Assembly (NCBI GenBank): GCA_050952935.1
Contig: JBMNLS010000002.1
Location: 372,001 to 436,000, forward strand
DNA length: 64,000 bases
Direction of reading: 5' to 3'
Source of the DNA: UBA6115 sp050952935
GTDB taxonomy: Bacteria > Bacillota > Clostridia > Christensenellales > Aristaeellaceae
Shown: positions 8,278-16,488 of the stretch, in pieces
How positions within the stretch are numbered: the stretch's first letter is position 1
Layout: each line of letters starts with the position of its first letter
The notes under the pieces: generated by a model
What the model saw: the letters and a program-made list of their open reading frames with translations, nothing else
What the model was told of the DNA's origin: nothing
Databases searched by the model: none
Position numbers and translations under genes: made by a program

Positions 8278-9072
8278 CTAAGGCACCATGCGGGTGCCGT
8301 TATTGCCACCCCGAATGGTCTGTCGGTATACCTGGGGGGATACCCCCATATGGCGCTTAAAGAAATTGGACAGATAATAGGCGTCGCAGAAGCGGTATTC
8401 TGCGGCGATTTGTGCAATGGTTTTGTCCGTGTGCAAAAACTCATGCTTGATGACATTCACCAGCAGCTGCTGGGCGTATTGCTTGGGCGTGCATTGAAAG
8501 ACCCGCTTAAAGGCATGGGAGAGCGAGGAGGGGCTGTAGCCATGCTTTCTGGCCAGCCCGCTCACCTGCAAATCACATCCCAGGTTGGCGTGGATCTCAG
8601 TCAGCAGCGGGCGCAGCCGGGCCAGGCCCGGGGCCGGTTTGGGGCTGTCTCCGCTGATGAACAGGGAGAGGATGCACAACAGCTCTCCTTCAAAGCGCAT
8701 GCTCTCCTTTAAGCTGCCGCCTGGTTTCAGCGCTTTCATGTAGGCCAATTGCCTTGGCGGAATGGGCTGGGTGAGGATTTTTCCCTGCTCAAAAAATACA
8801 TTGAACCCGGAGGGGGAATCCAGAAAGAATTCCACATAGGTTTTTTTGATATGGCTGTCGCACCAGCAGGAGAACAGCGTGAAGGCGGGGATCAGGCAGG
8901 CCTCCCCGGCCTTCAGCTCAATCAGGGTATTTCCCGTGCGCACAAACCCGTCCCCATCCTCCACCAGGTAAAGGGTGTGGAAGGGGTAAAGGTTAAAAGG
9001 GAAATTCCAATGCCGGTCATTCTCATAGAACACAGCCTGTACCAGGCGCAGTGAAAAAAGCCGATCTGTCAA
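8278..9072 (-). CDS. AraC-family transcriptional regulator
   Basis: DNA-binding regulator, probably of the divergent glycan transporter and fucosidase operon. 264 residues: an N-terminal cupin-like effector domain (GDGFVRTGNTLIELKAGEACLIPAF) and a C-terminal double helix-turn-helix (near 165-255) with SGLARKHGYSPSSLSHAFKR and the signature IAQIAAEYRFCDAYYLSNFFK followed by GVSPQVYR. I chose the TTG at 9072, which has AGGA 9 nt upstream. An in-frame TTG at 9123 lies upstream of the likely -10 box, so it would not be on the transcript. The effector is unknown, plausibly a fucosylated sugar. Confidence 0.88.
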   Translation of the reverse strand: MTDRLFSLRLVQAVFYENDRHWNFPFNLYPFHTLYLVEDGDGFVRTGNTLIELKAGEACLIPAFTLFSCWCDSHIKKTYVEFFLDSPSGFNVFFEQGKILTQPIPPRQLAYMKALKPGGSLKESMRFEGELLCILSLFISGDSPKPAPGLARLRPLLTEIHANLGCDLQVSGLARKHGYSPSSLSHAFKRVFQCTPKQYAQQLLVNVIKHEFLHTDKTIAQIAAEYRFCDAYYLSNFFKRHMGVSPQVYRQTIRGGNNGTRMVP

Positions 9073-9093
9073 ATAATCACATCCTTTAAACGG

Positions 9094-9123
9094 ATTATAG
9101 CATTGTAAGCATAGCTGGGACAA
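9094..9123 (-). promoter_or_regulatory. promoter of the AraC gene
   Basis: TTGTCC (9123-9118), 18-bp spacer, TATAAT (9099-9094) preceded by TGC (extended -10). It supports the TTG 9072 start. Confidence 0.65.
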
Positions 9124-9220
9124 GTTATTATAAATTTAATAAACTGTATGATGCTCAGTACATTTCATCCCCGCCGCAAGCCGCGGGGGCTTGAACAAAT
9201 GACAAGGAGAGGATGGCAAA

Positions 9221-10177
9221 ATGACCGTCATGCAAAAACCCACCGTCAATACGGGGCCTGACTGGCGTGCCGGGGTGCTGCGGAAAATGAAGCGCAGCCT
9301 GCCCTACTACGCCCTGATTCTGATTCCGCTGATCATCCTGCTGGTGTTCAAATACTATCCCATGTATGGGGCCACCCTGGCTTTTAAGGATTACAAGGTC
9401 AGCCTGAAGATTTCTGGAAGCCCTTGGACAGAACCGCTTTTCCGGCATTTTACCCGGTTTTTGACAGCGCCTTCAGCCGTCCGGGTGATCACCAACACGC
9501 TGATCATCAGCCTGTATTCGCTTTTGGCGGGTTTCCCCATTCCCATTCTGCTGGCCATCGGGCTTAACGAACTGCGCAGCGACCGGCTCAGGAAGTCCCT
9601 CCAGATGGTCACCTACATGCCGTATTTCATATCTACCGTGGTGCTGGTGTCCATGATTATCCAGTTCACGGATCTGTCCTACGGCATTGTCAACCAGGGC
9701 ATCAAGGCGCTGGGCGGGCAGCCGGTCAACTTCATGGGCAACAAGGATAACTTCCGCCATATCTATGTGTGGTCGTCTGTCTGGCAGACCACCGGCTACA
9801 GCGCCGTGGTTTATCTGGCGGCGCTGGCAGGGGTTGACCGGGAACTGTATGACGCGGCGGTGGTGGATGGCGCCAGCAAGATAAAGCGCATCCTGCACAT
9901 CGACCTGCCTTGCATCGCCCCCACCATCATCGTGATTTTCATCCTCAACACCGGCTCCATCCTGTCGGTGGGCTTTGAGAAGATCTACCTGATGCAAAAC
10001 AACACCAATCTGTCGGTGTCCGAGGTGATATCCACCTATGTCTACCGCATGGGCATTGTCAACCAGAACTTCAGCTATTCAACCGCTGTGGGCTTGTTTA
10101 ACTCGGTTGTCAACTGCACCATGCTGCTGCTATGTAACGCCATTGCTCGCAAAGTGAGCGATGTGGGGCTGTGGTGA
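9221..10177 (+). CDS. carbohydrate ABC transporter permease, LplB/UgpA type
   Basis: First of two integral-membrane subunits of a CUT1-type sugar importer. 318 residues with about six membrane spans; the permease EAA loop reads ELYDAAVVDGASKIKRILHIDLP near residue 210, where the ATPase docks. N-terminal LIIL-VFKYYPMYGATLAFKDYK is typical of the LplB group, which imports oligosaccharides. The start is ATG 9221 with AAGGAGAGG 8 nt upstream; an ATG 8 nt earlier gives only Met-Ala-Lys then stop. The second permease follows after 11 bp. No ATPase gene is nearby; CUT1 systems of this group commonly share an MsmK-like ATPase encoded elsewhere. Confidence 0.92.
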   Translation: MTVMQKPTVNTGPDWRAGVLRKMKRSLPYYALILIPLIILLVFKYYPMYGATLAFKDYKVSLKISGSPWTEPLFRHFTRFLTAPSAVRVITNTLIISLYSLLAGFPIPILLAIGLNELRSDRLRKSLQMVTYMPYFISTVVLVSMIIQFTDLSYGIVNQGIKALGGQPVNFMGNKDNFRHIYVWSSVWQTTGYSAVVYLAALAGVDRELYDAAVVDGASKIKRILHIDLPCIAPTIIVIFILNTGSILSVGFEKIYLMQNNTNLSVSEVISTYVYRMGIVNQNFSYSTAVGLFNSVVNCTMLLLCNAIARKVSDVGLW

Positions 10178-10188
10178 GGAGGGTGAGT

Positions 10189-11106
10189 ATGCAAAAGACA
10201 TCTGTCGTGAAGCGCCGCAATCGGCTTAAGCAAAGCAAGGGGGACAGGGTATTTGACGCTGTTTCCATCACGCTGTTGTTGCTCTTTTCTGCCATTGTGG
10301 CCTATCCCCTGATCTATGTGGTGAGCGCCTCCTTTTCTTCCACCAACGCGGTGATCGCGGGCCAGGTATGGCTGTGGCCGGTGGAGCCCAGCGTTGAGGC
10401 TTATAAGGCGGTGTTCAGCAACGCCAGTATTCTGACGGGCTATAAAAACGCCTTCATCTACACTGTCGGCAGCACGGTGCTGACGCTGATCATGACGGTG
10501 CTGTGCGGCTTTTCCCTCTCCCGAAAGGATTTTTACGGGCGCAATGTGTTTAGCGGCATGATCCTTTTTACCATGCTCTTTTCAGGCGGCCTTATCCCCA
10601 CTTATATGCTGATCAAGGATCTGGGAATGCTGGACACCATCTGGCCCCTTATTTTGCCCAACGCCGTCTGGCCCTGGTTTATCATCCTGGCGCGCACCTA
10701 TATGTCCAATGCTATCCCGGAAGAGCTTTATGAGTCGGCCAGCCTGGACGGCTGCTCGGTGTTTGGGATGCTGTGGAATATCACCCTGCCCTTGTCAGGC
10801 GCGATTCTGGCGGTGGTGGCGCTTTACTGCGCGGTGGGCAACTGGAACAGTTACTTCGATGCCTTCATTTACCTCTCAAAGCCTGAGATGTATCCCCTAC
10901 AGGTGGTGCTGCGCAATATTTTGATTTTGAACAGCATGGACATCGGCCAGGTAGCCGACCTGCGCAACATGGCCACCCGCCAGGGCATGAGCAATTTGCT
11001 TAAATATGCCGTTATTGTGGTCAGCTCCGCCCCGCTCCTTATCCTTTATCCCTTTGTGCAGAAGTATTTTGTCAAAGGCGTGATGGTTGGTTCCGTGAAG
11101 GGCTGA
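10189..11106 (+). CDS. carbohydrate ABC transporter permease, YtcP/UgpE type
   Basis: Second membrane subunit of the same importer, 305 residues, about six spans. The EAA loop is ELYESASLDGCSVFGMLWNITLPLS near residue 180. The N-terminus KGDRVFDAVSITLLLLFSAIVAYPLIYVVSASFSS is characteristic of the YtcP group that pairs with LplB-like subunits. I chose ATG 10189 because AGGAGGG ends 5 nt before it; a GTG at 10171 overlaps the previous gene and has no such site. It is expected to form a heterodimer with the preceding permease. Confidence 0.92.
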   Translation: MQKTSVVKRRNRLKQSKGDRVFDAVSITLLLLFSAIVAYPLIYVVSASFSSTNAVIAGQVWLWPVEPSVEAYKAVFSNASILTGYKNAFIYTVGSTVLTLIMTVLCGFSLSRKDFYGRNVFSGMILFTMLFSGGLIPTYMLIKDLGMLDTIWPLILPNAVWPWFIILARTYMSNAIPEELYESASLDGCSVFGMLWNITLPLSGAILAVVALYCAVGNWNSYFDAFIYLSKPEMYPLQVVLRNILILNSMDIGQVADLRNMATRQGMSNLLKYAVIVVSSAPLLILYPFVQKYFVKGVMVGSVKG

Positions 11107-11164
11107 TTTCCCTGATTCATGTATCCAAGTGGCCAAGGCCACATAGAATAAAGGAGGTTCCTGG

Positions 11165-12808
11165 ATGTATAGAAAACTAATGTCTCTGTTGCTGTCCGTG
11201 GTCATGCTGCTGTCTTTTGGCAGCGCTCTGGCTGAAGCGGACAAGCTGCCCATCGCGGAAAACTTCGGCGATGTTGAGCTGACTGTTGCGGTCATCGGTG
11301 ACCCCGCCATTGAGAACTGGGAGACCAACGCCTATGTGAAATGGCTGGAAGAAAAAACCAACATCGACCTGAGCTTTGTGGTGATCCCGGAAGAGGGCGC
11401 CGGTGAAAAGCTGGGTCTGATCCTGGCTTCAGGCGAATATCCTGACGTGTTCCTGTCGGTAGGCATTTCTGACAGCAACATCACCAAGTATGGCGTTGAA
11501 GAAAAGCTTTTCCTGCCCCTGGGCGATCTGATTGACAAGCATGGCAACAACATCAAAAAGCTGCTTGAAGCCTTCCCGGGCGCCCGGGCGCGCATGACCC
11601 AGCTGGATGGGGAGATCTATTCCCTGCCGGATGTGAACATCTGCTACCATTGCGGCTTGCGCCAGAAATACTGGATCAACAGCGAATGGCTCAAAAAGCT
11701 GGGGCTGGACATGCCCACCACCACCGATGAGTTTTACAATGTGCTGGTGGCCTTCCGCGATCAGGATCCCAACGGCAACGGCGAGAAGGATGAGCTCCCA
11801 ATGATCGCCAACTATGACGATGGCTGGCACACCAACTCCGATTCCTTTGTGATGAACGCTTTTACCTACTATCCCCTCAACCTGCGCAAAGCCATCACCA
11901 GCGGCGCTGAGGCCTTTGGCCTGTATGTGGAAGATGGCAAGGTGGTCAGCTGTCTGAATGATGTGAAGGGCATGAAGGATGGGCTGGCTTTTGTCAACAA
12001 GCTGGTGTCCGAAGGCCTGTTTTATGAAGGTTCCTTCTCCCAGAACACCGCCGCTGACATGATTCTGGGCGAAGGCGGTCAGGTGGGCGGCGCTGCCGGC
12101 GGCTACCTCCAGTTCTGCCAGACCGGAAGCGACATGTACAAGCAGTATGATTATTTGCTGCCCCTCACCGGGCCTGACGGACAGCGCAACATGACCTCCT
12201 TCCCCCATGAGGGCGTGGGCGGGCATAAATTCGTGATCTCCGCCCAGACCAAGTATCCTGAGGCCGCGCTGCGCCTGGCCGACCTGATGTATAGCTTTGA
12301 CGCCACCATCAGGGGCTATCATGGCGTGTATGGCGAAAACTGGACCAATCCTGATGAAGGCGCTGTGGGCCTCAACGGGGAACCCGCCCTGTACAAGGTG
12401 CTCACCCCCTGGCAGGATGTGAACGTGCAGAACAACAACGTCCTTCAGTACACCGTCTCCTACCGTGACGCGGCCTTCCGCAACGGTGAGCAGACTGACC
12501 TAAAAGGCACCGATAAGAAGTCAGGTGCCGGCCTTGAGATCTGGCTGGCTGAGGCGACCAAGGAGTATGAGGCTGTTGCCGACAAATCCAAGGCCCTGCC
12601 GCCGCTGAAGTTTGACTCCGCCACCACTGAGGAGCTGGGGCTTTTGAGCACGGAGCTTTCCTCCTACATCAAGGAAGGCATCACCGCCTTCATGACCGGC
12701 AACAACGCGGTGGACAACTACGAAAGCTGGCTGCAAGAAGCTGAAGACCTGGGCCTTGGCCAACTGATCGCCTTCTACCAGGCTGCTTATGACACCCAGT
12801 ACAAATAA
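11165..12808 (+). CDS. extracellular sugar-binding protein of the ABC importer (LplA-like)
   Basis: Substrate-binding component, 547 residues, the large size usual for LplA-type partners of LplB/YtcP permeases. The N-terminus is a Sec signal (MYRKLMSLLLSVVML, then GSALAEA). No lipobox cysteine is visible at the cleavage region, which is odd for a monoderm binding protein, so it may be held by other means or released. The mature part has a family-1 fold signature (NAYVKWLEEKTNIDLSF, LASGEYPDVFL) and a Ca-site-like loop DQDPNGNGEKDELP near residue 200. The start follows AAAGGAGG. Next to GH29, so a fucosylated oligosaccharide is a plausible ligand (inference). Confidence 0.9.
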   Translation: MYRKLMSLLLSVVMLLSFGSALAEADKLPIAENFGDVELTVAVIGDPAIENWETNAYVKWLEEKTNIDLSFVVIPEEGAGEKLGLILASGEYPDVFLSVGISDSNITKYGVEEKLFLPLGDLIDKHGNNIKKLLEAFPGARARMTQLDGEIYSLPDVNICYHCGLRQKYWINSEWLKKLGLDMPTTTDEFYNVLVAFRDQDPNGNGEKDELPMIANYDDGWHTNSDSFVMNAFTYYPLNLRKAITSGAEAFGLYVEDGKVVSCLNDVKGMKDGLAFVNKLVSEGLFYEGSFSQNTAADMILGEGGQVGGAAGGYLQFCQTGSDMYKQYDYLLPLTGPDGQRNMTSFPHEGVGGHKFVISAQTKYPEAALRLADLMYSFDATIRGYHGVYGENWTNPDEGAVGLNGEPALYKVLTPWQDVNVQNNNVLQYTVSYRDAAFRNGEQTDLKGTDKKSGAGLEIWLAEATKEYEAVADKSKALPPLKFDSATTEELGLLSTELSSYIKEGITAFMTGNNAVDNYESWLQEAEDLGLGQLIAFYQAAYDTQYK

Positions 12809-12830
12809 TCCCTAAGAACTAACCTGACTT

Positions 12831-12857
12831 GCCGCCCGCGTACAGCGCGCGGGCGGC
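12831..12857 (+). terminator. strong hairpin between binding-protein gene and fucosidase gene
   Basis: GCCGCCCGCG and CGCGGGCGGC form a perfect 10-bp stem with a 7-nt loop. Only a weak T stretch (TTATT) follows, so it may act as an mRNA-stabilising or attenuating hairpin that lowers fucosidase relative to binding protein. Confidence 0.6.
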
Positions 12858-12885
12858 TTATTAAAGCAAAAAAGGAGCCGCGCCA

Positions 12886-14187
12886 ATGTTTGACCGAAAA
12901 GCCTATCAGGAGCGCATGAGGTGGTATCAGGAAGCCCGTTTCGGCATGTTCATCCATTTTGGGTTGTACAGCATCCCCGCAAGGGGGGAGTGGCTGCGCA
13001 GCTATGAGAAAGTCTCCATTGAGGATTATCAGCAGTATTTTGATGAGTTTGATCCCGTGAATTACGACCCTGTGGCCTGGGCAAAGGCAGCCAAACAAGC
13101 CGGCATGCGCTATGCCGTGTTGACAAGCAAGCACCATGACGGATTTTGCCTGTTTGACAGCAAATATACCGACTATAAAGCCACCAACACCAAGGCGGGG
13201 CGGGATTTAGTGCGGGAATATGTGGAGGCATTCCGGGCAGAGGGGATCAAGGTGGGGCTGTACTATTCCATTTTCGACTGGCATCATCCGGATTTCCCCG
13301 CCTTTGGCGACAAACATCACCCCATGCGCGACAATGAAGCCTGGCGCGGCAAAAATCATGATTTTGACAACTACCTGCGTTATATGCACGCGCAGGTGGA
13401 GGAACTGATGACCGGCTACGGGCAGATTGACCTGTTGTGGTTTGATTTTAGCTATGACGATCTGTGGGGTGAAGCCTGGCGGGCCGGCGACCTGGTGCGC
13501 ATGATACGCCGCCATCAGCCCCAGATCATCATCAACAACCGCTTGGAGGTGTCCGGCGAGGGATTTGGCAGCCTGCTGGATGAGCATCCCAACCTGTACA
13601 GCGGCGACTATGTTAGCCCTGAGCAGATCATCCCCCCCAACGGGATTGTAAACTATCAGGGTGAGCCTGTGGCCTGGGAGGCCTGTGTCACCATGAACAA
13701 CAATTGGGGTTTCCACGCGACGGACAGGTTTTATAAGCCGGCCATCATGCTCATCAGAAAGCTGGTGGAATGCGTGTCCAAGGGGGGTAACATGCTGCTG
13801 AATGTGGGCCCCACCGCCAAGGGAGAGTTTCCGCCTGAGGCCACGAAAATCCTTGAGGAAATCGGACGCTGGATGCATTATCACCACGACAGCATCTATG
13901 GCTGCGGCATCGCTGATATCCAGAAGCCTGACTTTGGCCGTGTCACCCGCAAAGGCAACAAGCTTTATTACCATGTTTTTGATAATCCGGTGGGCTATTT
14001 GCCACTGACAGGGTTAAAAGCGGAGCAGATCAAGTCCGTGCGCCTGCTTTCCACCGGCCATGAGTTGCCCATTGAGCGCGATTGGATCACCAACAACTAC
14101 CCGGACATCGTCTTTGTCAGCTTTGGCCCTGACCCGGTGCCGCCGGATGAGACGGATACGGTGGTGGTGGTGGAGCTGAAAGGCTGA
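12886..14187 (+). CDS. alpha-L-fucosidase, glycoside hydrolase family 29
   Basis: Retaining glycosidase that removes alpha-L-fucose from glycans. 433 residues with the GH29 catalytic barrel: RFGMFIHFGLYSIPARGEW at the start, AGMRYAVLTSKHHDGFCLFDS near 85, GLYYSIFDWHHPDF near 130, and QIDLLWFDFSYD near 185, where the Asp of WFD is the expected nucleophile. Later KGGNMLLNVGPTAKGEFPPE is also typical. There is no signal peptide, so it should act in the cytoplasm on imported oligosaccharide, in line with the upstream importer. The start follows AAGGAG by 8 nt. A strong terminator lies just downstream. Confidence 0.95.
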   Translation: MFDRKAYQERMRWYQEARFGMFIHFGLYSIPARGEWLRSYEKVSIEDYQQYFDEFDPVNYDPVAWAKAAKQAGMRYAVLTSKHHDGFCLFDSKYTDYKATNTKAGRDLVREYVEAFRAEGIKVGLYYSIFDWHHPDFPAFGDKHHPMRDNEAWRGKNHDFDNYLRYMHAQVEELMTGYGQIDLLWFDFSYDDLWGEAWRAGDLVRMIRRHQPQIIINNRLEVSGEGFGSLLDEHPNLYSGDYVSPEQIIPPNGIVNYQGEPVAWEACVTMNNNWGFHATDRFYKPAIMLIRKLVECVSKGGNMLLNVGPTAKGEFPPEATKILEEIGRWMHYHHDSIYGCGIADIQKPDFGRVTRKGNKLYYHVFDNPVGYLPLTGLKAEQIKSVRLLSTGHELPIERDWITNNYPDIVFVSFGPDPVPPDETDTVVVVELKG

Positions 14188-14197
14188 CGGGAACATC

Positions 14198-14228
14198 AAA
14201 AAAAGCATTCGCGGCAGAATGCTTTTTT
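14198..14228. terminator. bidirectional rho-independent terminator
   Basis: AAAAAAGCATTC, 6-nt loop, GAATGCTTTTTT. It ends the fucosidase operon and can also serve the convergent VanW operon. Confidence 0.9.
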
Positions 14229-14260
14229 ACATCAGTATTAATGTGTGGAATCAGTATCAG
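14223..14260. repeat. ATCAGTATTA repeat motif (copy region 1)
   Basis: TTTTTTACATCAGTATTA at 14223-14240 recurs exactly at 62879-62896. A second, imperfect ATCAGTATCA is at 14250-14259. Role unknown. Confidence 0.6.
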
Positions 14261-14262
14261 CA

Positions 14263-15279
14263 TTAATCAGCCCGGTACATGGCGATGGTAAGCGCCCCAT
14301 CCTGTACCGTGCCGTCGATGCGCACGGGATAGGGGAAGCGGTTTTGGATGATAAAGTTCTGGGTTTTAGTGCCCACCGCGGCGTCCGCCCCGTGGGGGAG
14401 GTAGGAAGCGCCGGAGGGGCCGTGGGCCCGCCGGTGGACGATGGCGATCTCAGGCAGCTGCAGCACCGTGTTATACAAGGTGCTTGATACCTGGCAGGTG
14501 CCCCCGCCATAACCCTGGGCGATCTCGCCCTTCACGATGACATTGGCGGGCTCGTAGCCGGATCTGCGGTTGAAGGGGCCGATCTGGGCGTTAAAGTCCA
14601 GCTTGTCGCCGGGGTTCAGCACATAAAGGCCAAAGCGTTTGCTGGCCACCCCCAGGTTGATGATGCGGCTGAGGTTGCTGCCTTCATCCCCCAATTTGTA
14701 AAAGGAGGTATAGGCGGATAGGGGAATCTCCCGGTCTTTTTCGGCCATAAAGGCGCCAACAGGCACCAGCTCCTTGAGCTGCCGGGTGTCCACATAGCCG
14801 TATTGGCGTTTGAAGATGAGCCGGGCCCAGCCGTCAGTTATATCCATAAAGGCCACCCGCGCTCCGTCATACAGGGTGATGAGGGCTTCGGCGGAGGCCT
14901 CAGGCGCCGCGCGCACCACGGCTTCATCCAACACCCAGCCCAGGTAGTCACAAGGCACCGCGGCATAGGCCGGGTCGGCGGCGGGGTTGATGGGCTGGGC
15001 GGTGGTTTCCGCCAGGCGACCGCGCCGGATATAGCCCTCCTGCCCTGTTTGGGTGCGGATCTTGAGCCAGTCAGGAGCCACCTCAAGAATATAAACCCGG
15101 TGTCCAGCGTTGACAAAGCCCAGGCTTTCCGCATCCTTGTCGGGTTTTATTTGCAGCGAGGCGGTGTCCCGCATTTTGGCGGTGTATTTGACGCCGGTCA
15201 TGTCCGCCTGCTCAGCCCCCGCGGGCAACAGCAGGATCAGGACCAGCGCCAGCATCAGGAAAAATGTGGTTTTCTTCAT
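14263..15279 (-). CDS. secreted VanW-family protein with SH3-like repeats (copy 1)
   Basis: 338 residues: Sec signal (MKKTTFFLMLALVLILLLPAGA), two bacterial SH3-like segments (about 35-85 and 110-165), and a C-terminal VanW domain (about 205-330) with NPGDKLDFNAQIGP and GYGGGTCQVSSTLYN plus HGPSGASYLPHGAD. VanW proteins occur in glycopeptide-resistance loci and widely in Clostridia; their activity is not established. SH3b domains commonly bind cell wall, so I infer a wall-associated role. The ATG overlaps the stop of the preceding VanW gene by 4 bp (ATGA). Last gene of a six-gene minus-strand operon; the start has AAGGAA 5 nt upstream. Confidence 0.88.
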   Translation of the reverse strand: MKKTTFFLMLALVLILLLPAGAEQADMTGVKYTAKMRDTASLQIKPDKDAESLGFVNAGHRVYILEVAPDWLKIRTQTGQEGYIRRGRLAETTAQPINPAADPAYAAVPCDYLGWVLDEAVVRAAPEASAEALITLYDGARVAFMDITDGWARLIFKRQYGYVDTRQLKELVPVGAFMAEKDREIPLSAYTSFYKLGDEGSNLSRIINLGVASKRFGLYVLNPGDKLDFNAQIGPFNRRSGYEPANVIVKGEIAQGYGGGTCQVSSTLYNTVLQLPEIAIVHRRAHGPSGASYLPHGADAAVGTKTQNFIIQNRFPYPVRIDGTVQDGALTIAMYRAD

Positions 15280-16310
15280 GCGGCTTCCTTATAAAACGCG
15301 ATAAACAGCGAGCCATCCTGCACATGGGCATAGATGCGCACGGGGAAGGGATAGTCATTGCGGAAGACGAAGTTGAGCCCGCCTGAGGAGGCGTCCACCC
15401 CATGGGGCAGGTAGCTGATACCGCTGGGGCCGTGGGGGGCACGGCGCAGCACGGTGAGTCCCGTTAACTGCAGCACCACATTATACAGTGTACTGGATAC
15501 CTGGCAGGAGCCGCCGCCGTAGACATCATAGATCATTTCACCATCCACCAGAGCGCCGGCGGGCTTATAGCCGTTGCTGGCGCGGAAGGGGCCCACCTCG
15601 GCGTTAAAGTCCAGCGACTGGCCGGGCATGATGACTTTTGACATGCGCTGGCCGCCCACGATCAGGTTGTTGATGCGGTTGAGGTTGCTTTCATCCTGGG
15701 AGATGTTATAAAAGGAGTTGTACACCGCGATGGGCACCTCCGCCGTGCCGTTGGTTTCAACCGGGGCCACCATCTCAAGCATATCCAGCTGCCGGGTGTC
15801 CACATAGCCGTATTGACGCTTGAAAATGAGCCGGGCCCAGCCGTTTTCTATATCCAGGAAGCCCAGCTGGGTGCCTTCCTGCAGGGTAATCAGCGTTTCG
15901 CTGGCGGCGTCAGGCGCCGCTTTCACATGGGTTTCTCCGCTCATGGTGGCGAAATAGCGGTTAAGCGCGGTGCCAAAGCGGGGGGTGTTCGCCCGGTCAA
16001 TAGCCACCGGATCCATGATGCGGTGACGCAGCACATAGCCCACCTTGCCGCCCATTTTGATGCCCACAAAGTTGGGCAGCACCTCCACCACCTCTATCGC
16101 GCGGCCGGGCTTGTAGTTGGCCAGCACCTTGCTGTCAAGGTCCGGTTTGGCATAAACGTTGGTGACGCTGTTGGCGTAGTTGGTGGTGATTTTGGCGTTG
16201 TACAGCACCTCTGTCCCGCCCTGGGCGGGGAGGGCCGCGAACAGCGCCGTCATCGCCAGCGCAAAGGCTATAAGCCTCATATAACTAATTTTTCTTCCGT
16301 AGTTTTTCAT
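15276..16310 (-). CDS. secreted VanW-family protein with SH3-like repeats (copy 2)
   Basis: Paralogue of the next gene with the same architecture: signal peptide (RLIAFALAMTALFAALPAQG), two SH3-like segments, VanW domain with MPGQSLDFNAEVGPF and VYGGGSCQVSSTLYN. The stretch NGWARLIFKRQYGYVDTRQL is identical in both copies at protein level, showing tandem duplication. I chose ATG 16310 because GAGGA lies 8 nt before it; ATG 16325 would place that site inside the gene. The 5' end overlaps the DUF896 gene by 26 bp in another frame, so translation is probably coupled. Confidence 0.88.
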   Translation of the reverse strand: MKNYGRKISYMRLIAFALAMTALFAALPAQGGTEVLYNAKITTNYANSVTNVYAKPDLDSKVLANYKPGRAIEVVEVLPNFVGIKMGGKVGYVLRHRIMDPVAIDRANTPRFGTALNRYFATMSGETHVKAAPDAASETLITLQEGTQLGFLDIENGWARLIFKRQYGYVDTRQLDMLEMVAPVETNGTAEVPIAVYNSFYNISQDESNLNRINNLIVGGQRMSKVIMPGQSLDFNAEVGPFRASNGYKPAGALVDGEMIYDVYGGGSCQVSSTLYNVVLQLTGLTVLRRAPHGPSGISYLPHGVDASSGGLNFVFRNDYPFPVRIYAHVQDGSLFIAFYKEAA

Positions 16311-16488
16311 ACTGACCGTCCTCATTCTCGATATATATGCTCTCCAATTGGCTTTGAAAGCTTTCTCTGAATTCTTTGAGATACTGCTGGCGCAGCGCCG
16401 CCTGTTCAGCGGCCTCTTCCTCCGTCAGCCCTCCCGCTTTTTTCTTGCGGGCCAGGGCGTTGATGCGTTCAATCTGCTCTTTGGTCAT
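16285..16488 (-). CDS. DUF896 (YnzC-like) small protein
   Basis: 67-residue protein beginning MTKEQIERINALARKKKAGGL and continuing LTEEEAAEQAALRQQYLKEFR, the defining helix pair of DUF896, a small Firmicutes family of unknown function (YnzC of Bacillus subtilis). Mostly helical and highly charged, no membrane segment. AGGAGG lies 7 nt before the ATG. It overlaps the 3' end of the Lgt-like gene by 20 bp and the 5' end of VanW copy 2, so it is embedded in the envelope operon; whether this placement is functional is not known. Confidence 0.9.
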   Translation of the reverse strand: MTKEQIERINALARKKKAGGLTEEEAAEQAALRQQYLKEFRESFQSQLESIYIENEDGQYEKLRKKN

